Shown: one piece after another, positions 8,613-18,434 of the stretch
Numbering within the stretch: position 1 is the first letter of the stretch
How the letters are laid out: each line of letters starts with the position of its first letter
From: Candidatus Aminicenantes bacterium UBA6072
GTDB lineage: Bacteria > Acidobacteriota > Aminicenantia > UBA2199
Assembly (NCBI GenBank): GCA_002436105.1
Contig: DIXU01000003.1
Span: 62,001 to 126,000 of the forward strand
Direction: 5' to 3'
DNA length: 64,000 nucleotides
Made by a program: the position numbers and the translations under genes
The notes under the pieces: model-generated
Seen by the model: only the letters and a program-made list of their open reading frames with translations
Databases searched by the model: none
What the model was told of the DNA's origin: nothing

Positions 8613-9077
8613 ATGAGACTTGCCGATTACTTGGACAGGAAGCTGATCTTTTTGGACCTGCAGGCGGATTCAAAGGACGACGCCATCCGGAAGATCGTCG
8701 GGCGCATGAAGGAAAACCAGGCGATCCAGGATGAAGAATCGGTGCTGGAAGAGATTTTCAGCCGCGAGTCCCGCGGCGGCACCTCGCTGGGGAACGGCGT
8801 GGCCATCCCCCACGCCCGGGTCAGGACGGTCGACCGCATCGTCATGGCCATGGCCCGCCTCTCCGAGGGCCTGACATTCTCTCCGGAAGACCGCCAGCCG
8901 GTGCGCTTTGTCTTCGTCCTGGTCACGCCGCTGGAAAGGCTGAACGAGTACTTGAAGGTGCTGGCGGGGCTGTCGAAATTCCTGAAGGACCGCAAGCTGC
9001 TCAAGCGCCTTTTTGCGGTCGATTCCGTCGCTGCCGCCGGGGAATTGTTCGACGGGCTCGCGCCCCGGGAACAGTAG
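8613..9077 (+). CDS. ptsN: PTS EIIA-type (PtsN-like) regulatory protein
   Basis: 154 residues, a single PTS EIIA type-2 domain. The phosphorylatable His67 lies in the motif GVAIPHAR. There is no fused permease and no other PTS gene in the window, so a regulatory nitrogen-PTS role (EIIA-Ntr) is more likely than sugar transport. In proteobacteria this protein influences potassium uptake; here the next genes downstream are a Trk potassium system, which is suggestive only. Confidence 0.8.
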   Translation: MRLADYLDRKLIFLDLQADSKDDAIRKIVGRMKENQAIQDEESVLEEIFSRESRGGTSLGNGVAIPHARVRTVDRIVMAMARLSEGLTFSPEDRQPVRFVFVLVTPLERLNEYLKVLAGLSKFLKDRKLLKRLFAVDSVAAAGELFDGLAPREQ

Positions 9078-9121
9078 ACGTAGCCGGTCCGTCGCATTCC
9101 GTCGCCCGCTCCACCCCGCCT

Positions 9122-9150
9122 TTGGCAAATCGCCGGGAATCGCATATAAT
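9122..9150 (+). promoter_or_regulatory. Duplicated copy of the rlmI promoter
   Basis: TTGGCA, 17 bp, TATAAT (9145-9150), then 6 bp to ATG 9157. It matches in layout the promoter at 16120-16148 in front of the intact gene. Confidence 0.65.
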
Positions 9151-9156
9151 ATCGCC

Positions 9157-9303
9157 ATGCCGGCCGAGTACAAGAAGCTTTTTTTGAAGCCGCACGGAGA
9201 GCAGCGCATCCTGGAGGGGGAATTCCGGGCCTGCGGAGAAGAGATCCGCATTCAACGGAGGAAAGGGGCATCCACCATGAATTCGCCGGTTGTCCCTGAC
9301 TGA
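9157..9303 (+). pseudogene. Truncated 5' fragment of an rlmI-type methyltransferase gene
   Basis: The first 31 codons (9157-9249) align without gaps to the start of the intact gene at 16155: MPAEYKKLFLKPH, then E.RIL.GEF.A. By hand I count about 14 differences in 93 bases. Similarity stops abruptly after GAGATCCGC at 9249; the frame then runs 17 unrelated codons to a stop at 9301. The promoter is duplicated too. This marks the left edge of the potassium island. Confidence 0.85.
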
Positions 9304-9305
9304 TC

Positions 9306-10661
9306 ATGGGTGGCACGGAGAGTTTTTTCCGCTTGAATGTCCTGATCGTGGACGATGAAGCCAATATCCGCAAGACGCTCTCATACTGCCTGGAAGCCGA
9401 TGGAAACAGGGTCATCGCCGTGAGCAGTCCGGCAGACGCCATACAGGAGGCCCGCAGGCGTTCCTTCGATCTGGCGTTCGTCGATCTCAAGCTGGGTGAA
9501 GAGAACGGCATGGATTTGATCCCGTTATTGCTCAGGGATTCTCCCTGGATCAAGATCGTTGTCATCACCGCGCATGCCTCCATCGAGAGCGCCGTCGAGG
9601 CCATCCAGCGCGGCGCCACCGACTATATCGCCAAACCCTTCACTCCGGATCAGGTCAAGCTCATCACCCGGAGGATCGGCAGGATCAGAGAGCTGGAAAC
9701 CGAGATCGCGGTACTCAAGGAGAACATGCAGCGGCTGGGTCCTGAGGATCGGCTTCAGAGTCTGAGTGCCGGCATGCAAAGGGTCATCGAAACCGCGAAG
9801 AAGGCCGCAGCCTCGGAGGCGATCGTCTTGCTTTGCGGTGAAAGCGGCACGGGAAAATCAGTGTTTGCCAGGGCGATCCACCACTGGAGTCCGCGAGCGG
9901 CAAAGCCCTTGGGCATTGTGGCTTGCCCAGCGGTTCCTCCCGATCTTCTTGAGAGCGAGCTGTTCGGGCATGCCAAAGGGGCATTTACCGGCGCAATTCG
10001 GGATAATCCGGGACGCATCGCCGCATGTGAAGGCGGTACGCTTTTCCTGGATGAGATCGGCGATATGGCTCCTGCCGTGCAGGCCAAATTGCTGCGGTTC
10101 ATCCAGGACAAGGAATATGAGCGCCTGGGGGAATCGCAGGTACGCAAGGCAGATGTCCGCATCATCGCCGCCACGAATGCCGACCTCAAGGAGCGCGTAG
10201 CCGAGGGTCGATTCCGGGAAGACCTGTTCTATCGGCTGAACGTAATTTGCCTGACGATTCCACCGCTTCGTGATCGACCGGATGATATTGTGCCACTGGC
10301 CAGGGATTTTCTCGGGCATCTCTGCCAGGCCAACCATAAGGCGATTCTTGGGTTTACCTCCGGAGCCGAGAAATTCTTGTTGAGCCAGGCTTGGCCGGGA
10401 AATGTTCGGGAACTCCGCAACACCATCGAGCGGGTGGTCATCCTGGGCGGCGGCGAATGGATCGATTTGTCCGATTTTCCCGAAAAAACGGCTTCCGGCT
10501 CCGGCACTCCAGCCCTTGGCGACAGGGTGCCGTTGGCCACCATCGAAGAATTGCACATCAAAAGAGTCATTGCCAATACCGCCTCGCTCCAGGAAGCTGC
10601 GGATGTTCTGGGTATCGACCAAGCAACGCTCTGGCGCAGGAGAAAGAATTACGGAATTTGA
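9306..10661 (+). CDS. Sigma-54-dependent response regulator (NtrC family, AlgB-like)
   Basis: 451 residues: receiver domain (1-125, phospho-acceptor Asp60), AAA+ domain with Walker A GESGTGKS, sigma-54 contact motif GAFTGA (225-230) and Walker B GGTLFLDEIGD, then a C-terminal Fis-type helix-turn-helix (LQEAADVLGIDQATLWRRR). All parts needed for open-complex formation are present. It is likely the partner of the KinB-like kinase that follows, whose promoter at 10784 is of sigma-54 type. ATG 9306 is the first start after a stop at 9297-9299; the ribosome binding site is weak. Confidence 0.92.
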   Translation: MGGTESFFRLNVLIVDDEANIRKTLSYCLEADGNRVIAVSSPADAIQEARRRSFDLAFVDLKLGEENGMDLIPLLLRDSPWIKIVVITAHASIESAVEAIQRGATDYIAKPFTPDQVKLITRRIGRIRELETEIAVLKENMQRLGPEDRLQSLSAGMQRVIETAKKAAASEAIVLLCGESGTGKSVFARAIHHWSPRAAKPLGIVACPAVPPDLLESELFGHAKGAFTGAIRDNPGRIAACEGGTLFLDEIGDMAPAVQAKLLRFIQDKEYERLGESQVRKADVRIIAATNADLKERVAEGRFREDLFYRLNVICLTIPPLRDRPDDIVPLARDFLGHLCQANHKAILGFTSGAEKFLLSQAWPGNVRELRNTIERVVILGGGEWIDLSDFPEKTASGSGTPALGDRVPLATIEELHIKRVIANTASLQEAADVLGIDQATLWRRRKNYGI

Positions 10662-10684
10662 TTCCGCGTTTTCTTTCCATCCAC

Positions 10685-10724
10685 CTTGCAATTCGCAAGA
10701 CATTTCTCTGCCGGATATTGCAAG
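10685..10724 (+). promoter_or_regulatory. Candidate upstream activator site
   Basis: Perfect dyad CTTGC-aattc-GCAAG (10685-10699) and a further half-site TTGCAAG (10718-10724), 60-100 bp upstream of the sigma-54 promoter, the distance usual for enhancer sites. The likely binder is the activator encoded just upstream. Confidence 0.55.
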
Positions 10725-10783
10725 TTTCAAAGCCCGTCATCCCGGCTGCAAGAATAAGCCGAGAAAAACGCGAGCCCGATGAA

Positions 10784-10798
10784 TGGCACGCCCATTGC
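10784..10798 (+). promoter_or_regulatory. Sigma-54 (-24/-12) promoter of the kinase-Trk operon
   Basis: TGGCAC-GCCCA-TTGC followed by TT: an exact match to the TGGCAC-N5-TTGCW consensus with correct GG/GC spacing. It lies about 45 bp before the kinase ATG, with no other promoter between. Confidence 0.8.
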
Positions 10799-10842
10799 TT
10801 GACCATGGATAGCAAAGGTTGCCAATTGGAGGATTGTGACCA

Positions 10843-12675
10843 ATGACGTTAAAGAAAAAGATTCTCATCGGGTATGGCGTCGCGTTCGCCCTCATGATGC
10901 TCGTGGTGGCTTGGGCGATAACGAACCTGGTGTCGCTGGGCAGGGCGACCGACGCCATCCTCAGCGAGAACTACCGCAGCATCCTCGCCGCCGAGAACAT
11001 GGTGGATGCCTTGGAGCGGCAAGACAGCGGGGCATTGCTCCTGTTCCTGGGCGAACAGGAAAAGGGGATCGCGCAGTTTCGCGAAAACGAAGCCGTCTTC
11101 CTGGAATGGCTGGCCAGGGCGAAAGACAACATCACGATTCAGGGAGAGGCGGAACTTGTCCAATCCATCGAGACCGATTACTCGGCTTATCGAAAGCAAT
11201 TCTCCGCGCTGACCGATTTCAGTGAAACGAACAAAGCGGCCTTGGTACCCACCCATTATCAGGACAAAGTCTACCCCCCCTTCATCCAGGTGCGTGAGGC
11301 GTGTGTCGATCTGCGCAACCTCAACGAGGAGACCATGTACGCCGCCAGCCTCGGGGCCGGCGTCGTGGCCAGACGCGCGATCTGGTCAACGGCTCTCGTG
11401 GCCGCGTCGGCACTGATCGTGGCCTTGATGTTCAGCTTGTTTCTCGCCGAACGGATTGCCCAACCGATCCGCCGCTTCATGGAGGCATCGCGGAGAATCT
11501 CCTCGGCCGACTATTCCGTCCAGGTACCGGTTAAAACCGATGACGAGCTTGGGCATCTGGCCAGAGAGTTCAATCAGATGTCCCTTCAGCTTGGCCGCTA
11601 CCACGAAATGAACTTCGACCAAATCATAGCGGAAAAGAACAAGGGCGAGGCGATTCTCTCGAGCATCGAGGATGGCTTGGTGGTTTTCGACATCCAGCTC
11701 AAGGTGGCCGGCATCAATCCCGCCGCCCGCCGGATGCTGAAGCTGGAATTCACTGACAGCTCATCGTTACGCTGCATGGACATTCTGCCGGATCAGCAGG
11801 TTTGCGATCTGATCCACAAGACAGTCGAGACGGGAGCACAGCCGAACATCCCGGACGAACAACGGATTATCGTTCTCCCGGATAATGAAGGTTCCAGGCA
11901 TTACTTTTTTTCGGTTACGGCGATTCGCGGAAGGGACCAAAAACTGTCCGGCATTGTGCTCCTGCTCAGGGACGTGACTCGCCTGAAGGAAGTGGAGCGG
12001 CTCAAGAGTGAGTTCATCATGGCCGCGTCTCATGAGCTTCGCACTCCTCTGACCAGCCTGGGCATGAGCGTGGACCTTCTCATGGAACACGCCGTCGATG
12101 GACTGTCTGAAAAGAATCGGGATCTCCTCCAAGCGGCTCACGAGGAAGTCCAACGCATGAAAGCGCTCGTCAATGACTTGCTTGACCTCTCAAAAATCGA
12201 GGCGGGCCGGATCGAACTTGAGTTCGAAAACGTTCCGGTTGCAACCTTGTTCGGGCACGTCGAAGCGGTTTTCAAAAGCCAGACCGACATGAAACAGGTT
12301 TCGCTTGAATCGGCGCTCACCCATGATTCGCTCAAGGTCCGCGCCGATGCCAACAAGATCACATGGGTATTGTCCAATCTGATTTCCAATGCCCTGCGCT
12401 ATGTGAGCAGGGGTGGCCAGATAAGTCTGAAGGCTCTTCAGATCGGACATCACGTCCATCTCTCCGTGCATGATAACGGGCCGGGAATTCCTCTCGAGTA
12501 TCAATCCAGGTTATTTCAGAAATTCGTCCAGGTGAGAGGGCAGGAATCAAGTGGAACAGGGCTGGGACTGTCCATTTGCAAGGAGATCGTGCGCGCTCAT
12601 GGCGGCACGATCTGGGTGGAATCATCCGCAGGTCAGGGAAGCACGTTCACGTTTTCCCTGCCGGTGGCCCAATAG
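10843..12675 (+). CDS. Membrane sensor histidine kinase (KinB-like)
   Basis: 610 residues. Membrane segments at about 8-30 and 178-202 bracket a ~145-residue extracytoplasmic, mostly helical sensor region. Then come HAMP (about 203-255), a PAS domain (about 275-375), HisKA with His397 in AASHELRTPL, and an ATPase domain with DNGPGIP and GTGLGLS. Start ATG 10843 has GGAGG at 10828-10832. The order activator-kinase and the HAMP-PAS layout resemble AlgB/KinB. It is the first gene of the sigma-54-type operon that ends with trkH, so it may sense turgor, ions or envelope state; that is inference. Confidence 0.9.
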   Translation: MTLKKKILIGYGVAFALMMLVVAWAITNLVSLGRATDAILSENYRSILAAENMVDALERQDSGALLLFLGEQEKGIAQFRENEAVFLEWLARAKDNITIQGEAELVQSIETDYSAYRKQFSALTDFSETNKAALVPTHYQDKVYPPFIQVREACVDLRNLNEETMYAASLGAGVVARRAIWSTALVAASALIVALMFSLFLAERIAQPIRRFMEASRRISSADYSVQVPVKTDDELGHLAREFNQMSLQLGRYHEMNFDQIIAEKNKGEAILSSIEDGLVVFDIQLKVAGINPAARRMLKLEFTDSSSLRCMDILPDQQVCDLIHKTVETGAQPNIPDEQRIIVLPDNEGSRHYFFSVTAIRGRDQKLSGIVLLLRDVTRLKEVERLKSEFIMAASHELRTPLTSLGMSVDLLMEHAVDGLSEKNRDLLQAAHEEVQRMKALVNDLLDLSKIEAGRIELEFENVPVATLFGHVEAVFKSQTDMKQVSLESALTHDSLKVRADANKITWVLSNLISNALRYVSRGGQISLKALQIGHHVHLSVHDNGPGIPLEYQSRLFQKFVQVRGQESSGTGLGLSICKEIVRAHGGTIWVESSAGQGSTFTFSLPVAQ

Positions 12676-12684
12676 GAGGAACAC

Positions 12685-13410
12685 ATGGAAAAGAATTCCA
12701 TCCTGGTCGTTGACGATGAGAAGAACATCCGTCTGACCATGTCGCAGTCATTGGAACCACTGGAGATTCCAGTCCAGACTGCCGTGAATGGCGAGGAGGC
12801 ACTTCAGAAACTTCGCAAGACTTCATACAGTCTGGTTTTCCTGGATTTAAAATTGCCTGGAATAGACGGGATGAAGGTCCTTCGGCAAATCAAGGACAGC
12901 TGGCCCGGTACCCGAGTGATCATCATTACCGCCCACGGGACGATTGAATCCGCCGTGGAGGCCATGAAATACGGCGCGGTAGATTTCATTCAGAAGCCTT
13001 TCAGTCCCGTTGAGATTCGGGAGTTGGCCACTCGGGTGCTGCGGCGCGAGGCGCTGGATGAGGAAAACGCCGTGGATTACTTCTCCCTGATCGAGATCAG
13101 CAAAAGGCACATTTCGGATCGCGTTTTTTCGGCCGCTCGTGAAGCGGTCCGGAAAGCCATCGCCGCAGACCCGGCTCAGCCAGAGGCGTACAATCTTCTT
13201 GGGGCATTGTTGGAAATCAAAGATGAGCGGATAGAGGCCCAGAGATTCTACCGGGCGGCCTTGGATATCGACCCCTCATTCAAACCGGCCCGGGCAAACC
13301 TGGATCGTATCACGTCCTGGGAAAAAAAAGGCAGGATCGATCTCGGTCCCGACAGCAAAACCGCCGATTTGCCGGACGAAGGCATCGAGGATGGCGCGGA
13401 TGAAGAATAA
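12685..13410 (+). CDS. Response regulator with receiver and TPR-like C-terminus
   Basis: 241 residues. Residues 1-120 form a complete receiver domain (DDEKN acidic pair, FLDLKLPG phospho-site, IITAHG, IQKPF lysine). The rest is not a DNA-binding domain but two or more TPR-like helices (AIAADPAQPEAYNLLGALLE, RAALDIDPSFKPA) and an acidic tail. It probably acts by protein contact, perhaps with the Trk proteins encoded next. It begins 9 bp after the kinase and its last codons overlap the next gene. Confidence 0.85.
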   Translation: MEKNSILVVDDEKNIRLTMSQSLEPLEIPVQTAVNGEEALQKLRKTSYSLVFLDLKLPGIDGMKVLRQIKDSWPGTRVIIITAHGTIESAVEAMKYGAVDFIQKPFSPVEIRELATRVLRREALDEENAVDYFSLIEISKRHISDRVFSAAREAVRKAIAADPAQPEAYNLLGALLEIKDERIEAQRFYRAALDIDPSFKPARANLDRITSWEKKGRIDLGPDSKTADLPDEGIEDGADEE

Positions 13411-13840
13411 CCGCTACATCGTTATCGTGGGCTGCGGCCGGCTGGGATCGCATCTAGCCAACCATCTCAGTCGCAGCGGCAATTCGGTGGTGGTGATTGA
13501 TAAGAACGAGCCCACTTTCAAAGACCTGTCGCCAGATTTCAGCGGTTTTCGAGTTCACGGGGATGCCACCCAGATGGCCGTTCTGAAAGAGGCCAAGGTC
13601 AACCAAGCGGATATTCTGATCGCCACCACACACGAGGACAACGTCAATTTGATGGTAGCTCAAGTGGCGCGGGGTATTTTCAGGGTTCCCCATGTGCTGG
13701 CCAGGGTTTTCGATCCCAGAAGAATGGAGGTTTATGCGCAACTGGGCATCGACACCATATGCCCGACATCTGTGGCCGCGGAAATGTTTCTTCATGCCGT
13801 TGCCAATGGCGCGGCCGGACGCAAAGGAGCCAATCCATGA
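13400..13840 (+). CDS. TrkA-N (RCK) potassium-uptake regulatory protein, short
   Basis: 146 residues, a single NAD-binding RCK_N domain: Rossmann motif VGCGRLGSHLA, acidic VVVIDKN at the end of beta-2, then GDATQ. No RCK_C domain is present. Start ATG 13400 is preferred because GAGG lies 10 bp upstream; ATG 13391 is the alternative. It overlaps the previous gene by 11 bases and the next by ATGA, so translation is likely coupled. Confidence 0.88.
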   Translation: MKNNRYIVIVGCGRLGSHLANHLSRSGNSVVVIDKNEPTFKDLSPDFSGFRVHGDATQMAVLKEAKVNQADILIATTHEDNVNLMVAQVARGIFRVPHVLARVFDPRRMEVYAQLGIDTICPTSVAAEMFLHAVANGAAGRKGANP

Positions 13841-14499
13841 AAGTGCTCATCGTCGGAAGCGGCAAAACGCTATATTTTTTATCCCGGAATTTTTCTGCGC
13901 GCGGATACCAGGTCGTCATCATCAACCGCAACCCGGAAGAATGTATCCAACTGTCCCGCCAACTGACCGCCACGGTGGTTTGCGGCGACGGAAGCGATGC
14001 CGACATTCTCAAGGATGCCGGCGCCATGGGCGCCGATGCCGTGCTCGCCATCACTCCGAACGACCAGGACAATCTGGTCATCTGTCAACTTGCCTCCCGC
14101 AAATTCAGTGTTCCCAGAACCATGGCTCTGGCCAACGATCCAGACAATGCCGAAGTTTTCGAAAAGTTGGGAGTCTCGGGCTTTTCCACAACCCACATCG
14201 TCGGCAGTCTGATCGAGCAACGGGCCTCCTTGGAACAGATTACCAACTTGTTGCCCGTAGGAGAAGGCCGGGTGAACGTGACGGAAATCGTGCTTACTGA
14301 AGACTCCCCGGTCGTAGGGAAGCTCTTGAAGGATATCGACCTGCCTGAAAACGCCTTGGTGGCCGTGGTGATCCGCGACAAAAAGCCGATCATCCCCCGC
14401 GGAGCCACTGTCATGCTGGCAGGCGACCGAGTCGTACTGATTACACTTCCGGAAAATCATGGTCCGGTGCTCAAGGCGTTCACCGGTGAACGGTTATAG
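13837..14499 (+). CDS. trkA: TrkA-type potassium-uptake protein (RCK_N + RCK_C)
   Basis: 220 residues: RCK_N (1-~130; IVGSGKTLYFL, then VIINRNPEE and GDGSDADIL) plus RCK_C (about 140-215; EIVLTEDSPVVGKLL, ITLPENH). The nucleotide loop reads GSGKTL instead of GxGxxG, a mild deviation. Together with the short partner just upstream it replaces the classical ~458-residue double TrkA. The start ATG overlaps the previous stop (ATGA), with AAAGGAG upstream. Confidence 0.88.
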   Translation: MKVLIVGSGKTLYFLSRNFSARGYQVVIINRNPEECIQLSRQLTATVVCGDGSDADILKDAGAMGADAVLAITPNDQDNLVICQLASRKFSVPRTMALANDPDNAEVFEKLGVSGFSTTHIVGSLIEQRASLEQITNLLPVGEGRVNVTEIVLTEDSPVVGKLLKDIDLPENALVAVVIRDKKPIIPRGATVMLAGDRVVLITLPENHGPVLKAFTGERL

Positions 14500-14512
14500 G
14501 GGGAACCGGCCC

Positions 14513-16006
14513 TTGCGAGAGAAAGAATATCTCAAACAGCGTTATTCCTCGATCATTTCCGCAGTCGGAATGATTCTGCTTCTGTCCAGCGTTATGATGT
14601 TGACACCACTTTTAATTCTCATTTCACATCCCGAGGAGGCCATCTACTTGTGGGCCTTCTGTATACCCGCGGCCAGTCTTTTTTTTATGGGATTTTTCTT
14701 GTGGAAGGCATTTCGTTCTCCACTCAGCATCACGCTCACTGTCCAGGAGGGCGGCATCACGATCTTGTTGAGTTGGATTGTCGTCATCCTCTTTTCCGCA
14801 TGGCCGTTTGCGTCCGCCTTGGATCTGCCGTATTCACGGGCCATATTTGAATCGGTCAGCGGATGGACCACCACCGGACTCACGGTCGTGAACGTGGCCA
14901 GCGCCGGCAAAATGGTTCTGATCTGGCGCAGCATCATCCAATTGGCCGGTGGCGCAGGGTTGGCCATCATCATGATGTCGGCCATCGTCGGTCCGGTCGG
15001 CGTCGGCATTGCCAGCGCAGAGGGCCGAACTGACCAACTCGTGCCGCAAGTGAAGCAGTCGGCTCGCCTGGTTCTGATCATCTATGCCGGCTACGCCCTC
15101 GCCGGAACCATCGCCTATCGGATAGCGGGGATGTCGCATTTTGACGCGGTCAACCATTCCTTTGCCGCGATCTCCACGGGCGGTTTCTCCACGCGGGTGG
15201 AGAGCATCGGATACTGGAATTCAACCGCCATTGAAGCACTGACCCTGCCGTTGATGATTCTCGGCAATTTGAGCTTTGTCAGCGCATGGCTGCTGTGGCG
15301 CGGCAAGCTGCGCACGGTGATGCGGAACGGCGAAGTGCGCCTGATGGCCGTGCTCATTCCCTTGTCGGCCGCGGCGGTGTTCCTCCTGACGAGTCAGGCG
15401 CTATATCCCCAGCTCGGAAAATCAATTCGCGTCGCTGTCTTCGAAACAGTGACCGCCATAACCACCACGGGCTTTTCAACGGTGAATTACGGCAGTTGGA
15501 ATTCCGCTGGATTATTCCTGTTGATCCTCCTGATGCTGATCGGCGGCGGCACATGTTCCACCGCCGGTGGCATCAAGCAATATCGCGTCTATTTGTTCTG
15601 GAGGACTCTGTGCTGGGACATCCGGCGCGCCATCATGCCACGCACAGCGATTTTAGAGCGTTCACTTTGGGAAGGGAACCGACGCGTCTTTTTGGACGAT
15701 GCCCGCATCCGCCAAGTGCTGACTTTCATCCTCATGTATCTCATGACCTATTTTTTCGGCGTGTTAATTCTATGCGCCTGCGGCTACCCTCTCGTCGACT
15801 CCCTGTTTGAATTCGCCTCCGCCCTTGGAACCGTTGGGCTTTCCGTTGGCGTCACCAACGCCGGCATGCCGGATGCCGCCTTGTGGTCGGAAACCATTGC
15901 CATGTTTCTGGGTCGCCTGGAGTTCATCGTCGTGATCGTCAGTATCATCAAAATCGTCAGGGATGTGCGAATTCTGAAAAAATGCTGGACCCCGGACGGA
16001 CTGTAA
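14513..16006 (+). CDS. trkH: Trk/Ktr-type potassium transporter subunit TrkH
   Basis: 497 residues from a TTG start at 14513, preceded by AGGGGG at 14498-14503. An ATG at 14459 is in frame but lies inside the previous gene without a ribosome binding site. Four pore-loop filter segments are visible: TTTGLT, STGGFS, TTTGFS and GTVGLS, each with its selectivity glycine, between pairs of membrane helices. It conducts K+ across the inner membrane under control of the two RCK proteins encoded just upstream. Confidence 0.92.
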   Translation: MREKEYLKQRYSSIISAVGMILLLSSVMMLTPLLILISHPEEAIYLWAFCIPAASLFFMGFFLWKAFRSPLSITLTVQEGGITILLSWIVVILFSAWPFASALDLPYSRAIFESVSGWTTTGLTVVNVASAGKMVLIWRSIIQLAGGAGLAIIMMSAIVGPVGVGIASAEGRTDQLVPQVKQSARLVLIIYAGYALAGTIAYRIAGMSHFDAVNHSFAAISTGGFSTRVESIGYWNSTAIEALTLPLMILGNLSFVSAWLLWRGKLRTVMRNGEVRLMAVLIPLSAAAVFLLTSQALYPQLGKSIRVAVFETVTAITTTGFSTVNYGSWNSAGLFLLILLMLIGGGTCSTAGGIKQYRVYLFWRTLCWDIRRAIMPRTAILERSLWEGNRRVFLDDARIRQVLTFILMYLMTYFFGVLILCACGYPLVDSLFEFASALGTVGLSVGVTNAGMPDAALWSETIAMFLGRLEFIVVIVSIIKIVRDVRILKKCWTPDGL

Positions 16007-16119
16007 TCCAACAAACCGTTTTGATGGCGAGGATTCCACGGAGGACGCTCCAGTGGAGACATCAATCGTACTGAGCCGATCTCTCCCGAGTCAAAAAAAA
16101 GTCAGGCACTGGGAAACAT

Positions 16120-16148
16120 TTGGGAATTTCTTCAGAATTCCTTATAAT
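16120..16148 (+). promoter_or_regulatory. Promoter of the rlmI-type gene (leaderless)
   Basis: TTGGGA (16120-16125), 17 bp, TATAAT (16143-16148), only 6 bp before ATG 16155, so the transcript should begin at or very near the start codon. Confidence 0.7.
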
Positions 16149-16154
16149 ACTCCC

Positions 16155-17345
<1,191 letters not shown>

Positions 17346-17417
17346 GAGAAAATGGACGTTTGCGGGGGCGGGTTTCGCCCCGAAGGGTGCGGCCAGCCCG
17401 CGCATGAAGAAAAAACA

Positions 17418-18386
17418 ATGACCATCAACAACCGGAACCAGCAAACCCGGCATATCTTCGGCCCCGTGCCCTCGCGGCGCCTGGGGATATCCCTGGGGGT
17501 GGATATCATCCCCTACAAAACCTGCAGCCTGGACTGCCTGTACTGCGAGTGCGGGCGCACGACCGAGCTGACCGCCGAACGCCGCAGCTTCTTCGCGCCG
17601 CGCCTGCTGTTGAATGAGCTCGCCGGGGTGCTCCCGGCCATTCCCCGCCTCGACCACATCACCTTCTCCGGCTCGGGCGAACCGACGCTGAATTCCGACC
17701 TGGGAACCCTCATCGCCGCGATCCGCAAGATGAGCCGCACGCCGCTGGCCGTGCTGACCAACGGCACGCTCCTCTTCCGCGAGGACGTGCGCTCCGAGCT
17801 GCTCGGCGCCGACGTCGTCCTGCCGTCGCTGGACGCGGCGCTGGCCGCCGGCTTCGCCCGCATCAACCAGCCCGCTCCGGGACTGGACGTGGCTCGCATC
17901 GTCGCCGGCATGGAGGCGTTCCGCCGCGAATACGCCGGGAAGATCTGGCTGGAGGTTTTCATCCTCAAGGGGGTCAACGACGGTGAGGACGATATCGCGG
18001 CCCTGGGCGCGGCCCTGCGCCGCATTCGCCCCGACAAGGTGCAGTTGAACACCCTGGACCGGCCGCCGGCCTGCCCCGGCGTCGAGTCGGCCGATTTCGC
18101 CCAGCTGGAGCGGATCCGCCGCCTCTGGCCCTGGGCGCCCGTGGAGATCATCAAGCGCGCCGGTCGCCGCGAGGAGATACCGGCGTTCAATTCCAACCTG
18201 GAGAACAGCCTGCTGAACACCATCCGCCGCCGGCCGCTGACCATCGACGACCTGATGACCCTGACCGGGAAGAGCGAGGAGGAGCTGCGCCGCTACCTGG
18301 AGGTGCTGGAGGGAGAAAAAAAGGTCAGGCCCGTGATCACGGGCGGCCGGATCTTCTACCGCGAGTGGAGCGGCAGCGACGCCTGA
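17418..18386 (+). CDS. Radical SAM protein (COG0731-like)
   Basis: 322 residues. The 4Fe-4S cluster motif is CSLDCLYC (Cys36, Cys40, Cys43) after the characteristic FGPVPSRRLGISLGVD opening, then FSGSGEPTLNSD and LTNGT, typical of the group related to archaeal wyosine synthetase. The C-terminal ~70 residues look like a winged helix (IDDLMTLTGKSEEELRRYL). Substrate unknown. ATG 17418 chosen because the family opening follows directly. Confidence 0.82.
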   Translation: MTINNRNQQTRHIFGPVPSRRLGISLGVDIIPYKTCSLDCLYCECGRTTELTAERRSFFAPRLLLNELAGVLPAIPRLDHITFSGSGEPTLNSDLGTLIAAIRKMSRTPLAVLTNGTLLFREDVRSELLGADVVLPSLDAALAAGFARINQPAPGLDVARIVAGMEAFRREYAGKIWLEVFILKGVNDGEDDIAALGAALRRIRPDKVQLNTLDRPPACPGVESADFAQLERIRRLWPWAPVEIIKRAGRREEIPAFNSNLENSLLNTIRRRPLTIDDLMTLTGKSEEELRRYLEVLEGEKKVRPVITGGRIFYREWSGSDA

Positions 18387-18434
18387 AGCGGGATCGCCCG
18401 GCCTTTCCTTCCATGTTCCCGGCGGTTTCCCCCA

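Larger units (their letters stand above)
9250..16045 (+). mobile_element. Putative acquired potassium-uptake island
   Basis: Seven-gene-scale insert between a broken and an intact copy of the rlmI 5' end. Base composition is visibly less GC-rich than the flanks. An imperfect 13-bp direct repeat, ATTC(A/C)ACGGAGGA, occurs at 9250-9262, exactly at the break in similarity, and at 16033-16045. No integrase, transposase or tRNA target was seen, so the mechanism is unknown and the mobile status is inference. Confidence 0.45.

Noticed and set aside
9250..16045. Integrase or transposase gene in the island
   Set aside because: Every frame of reasonable size is accounted for by regulators and Trk proteins; none resembles a recombinase.
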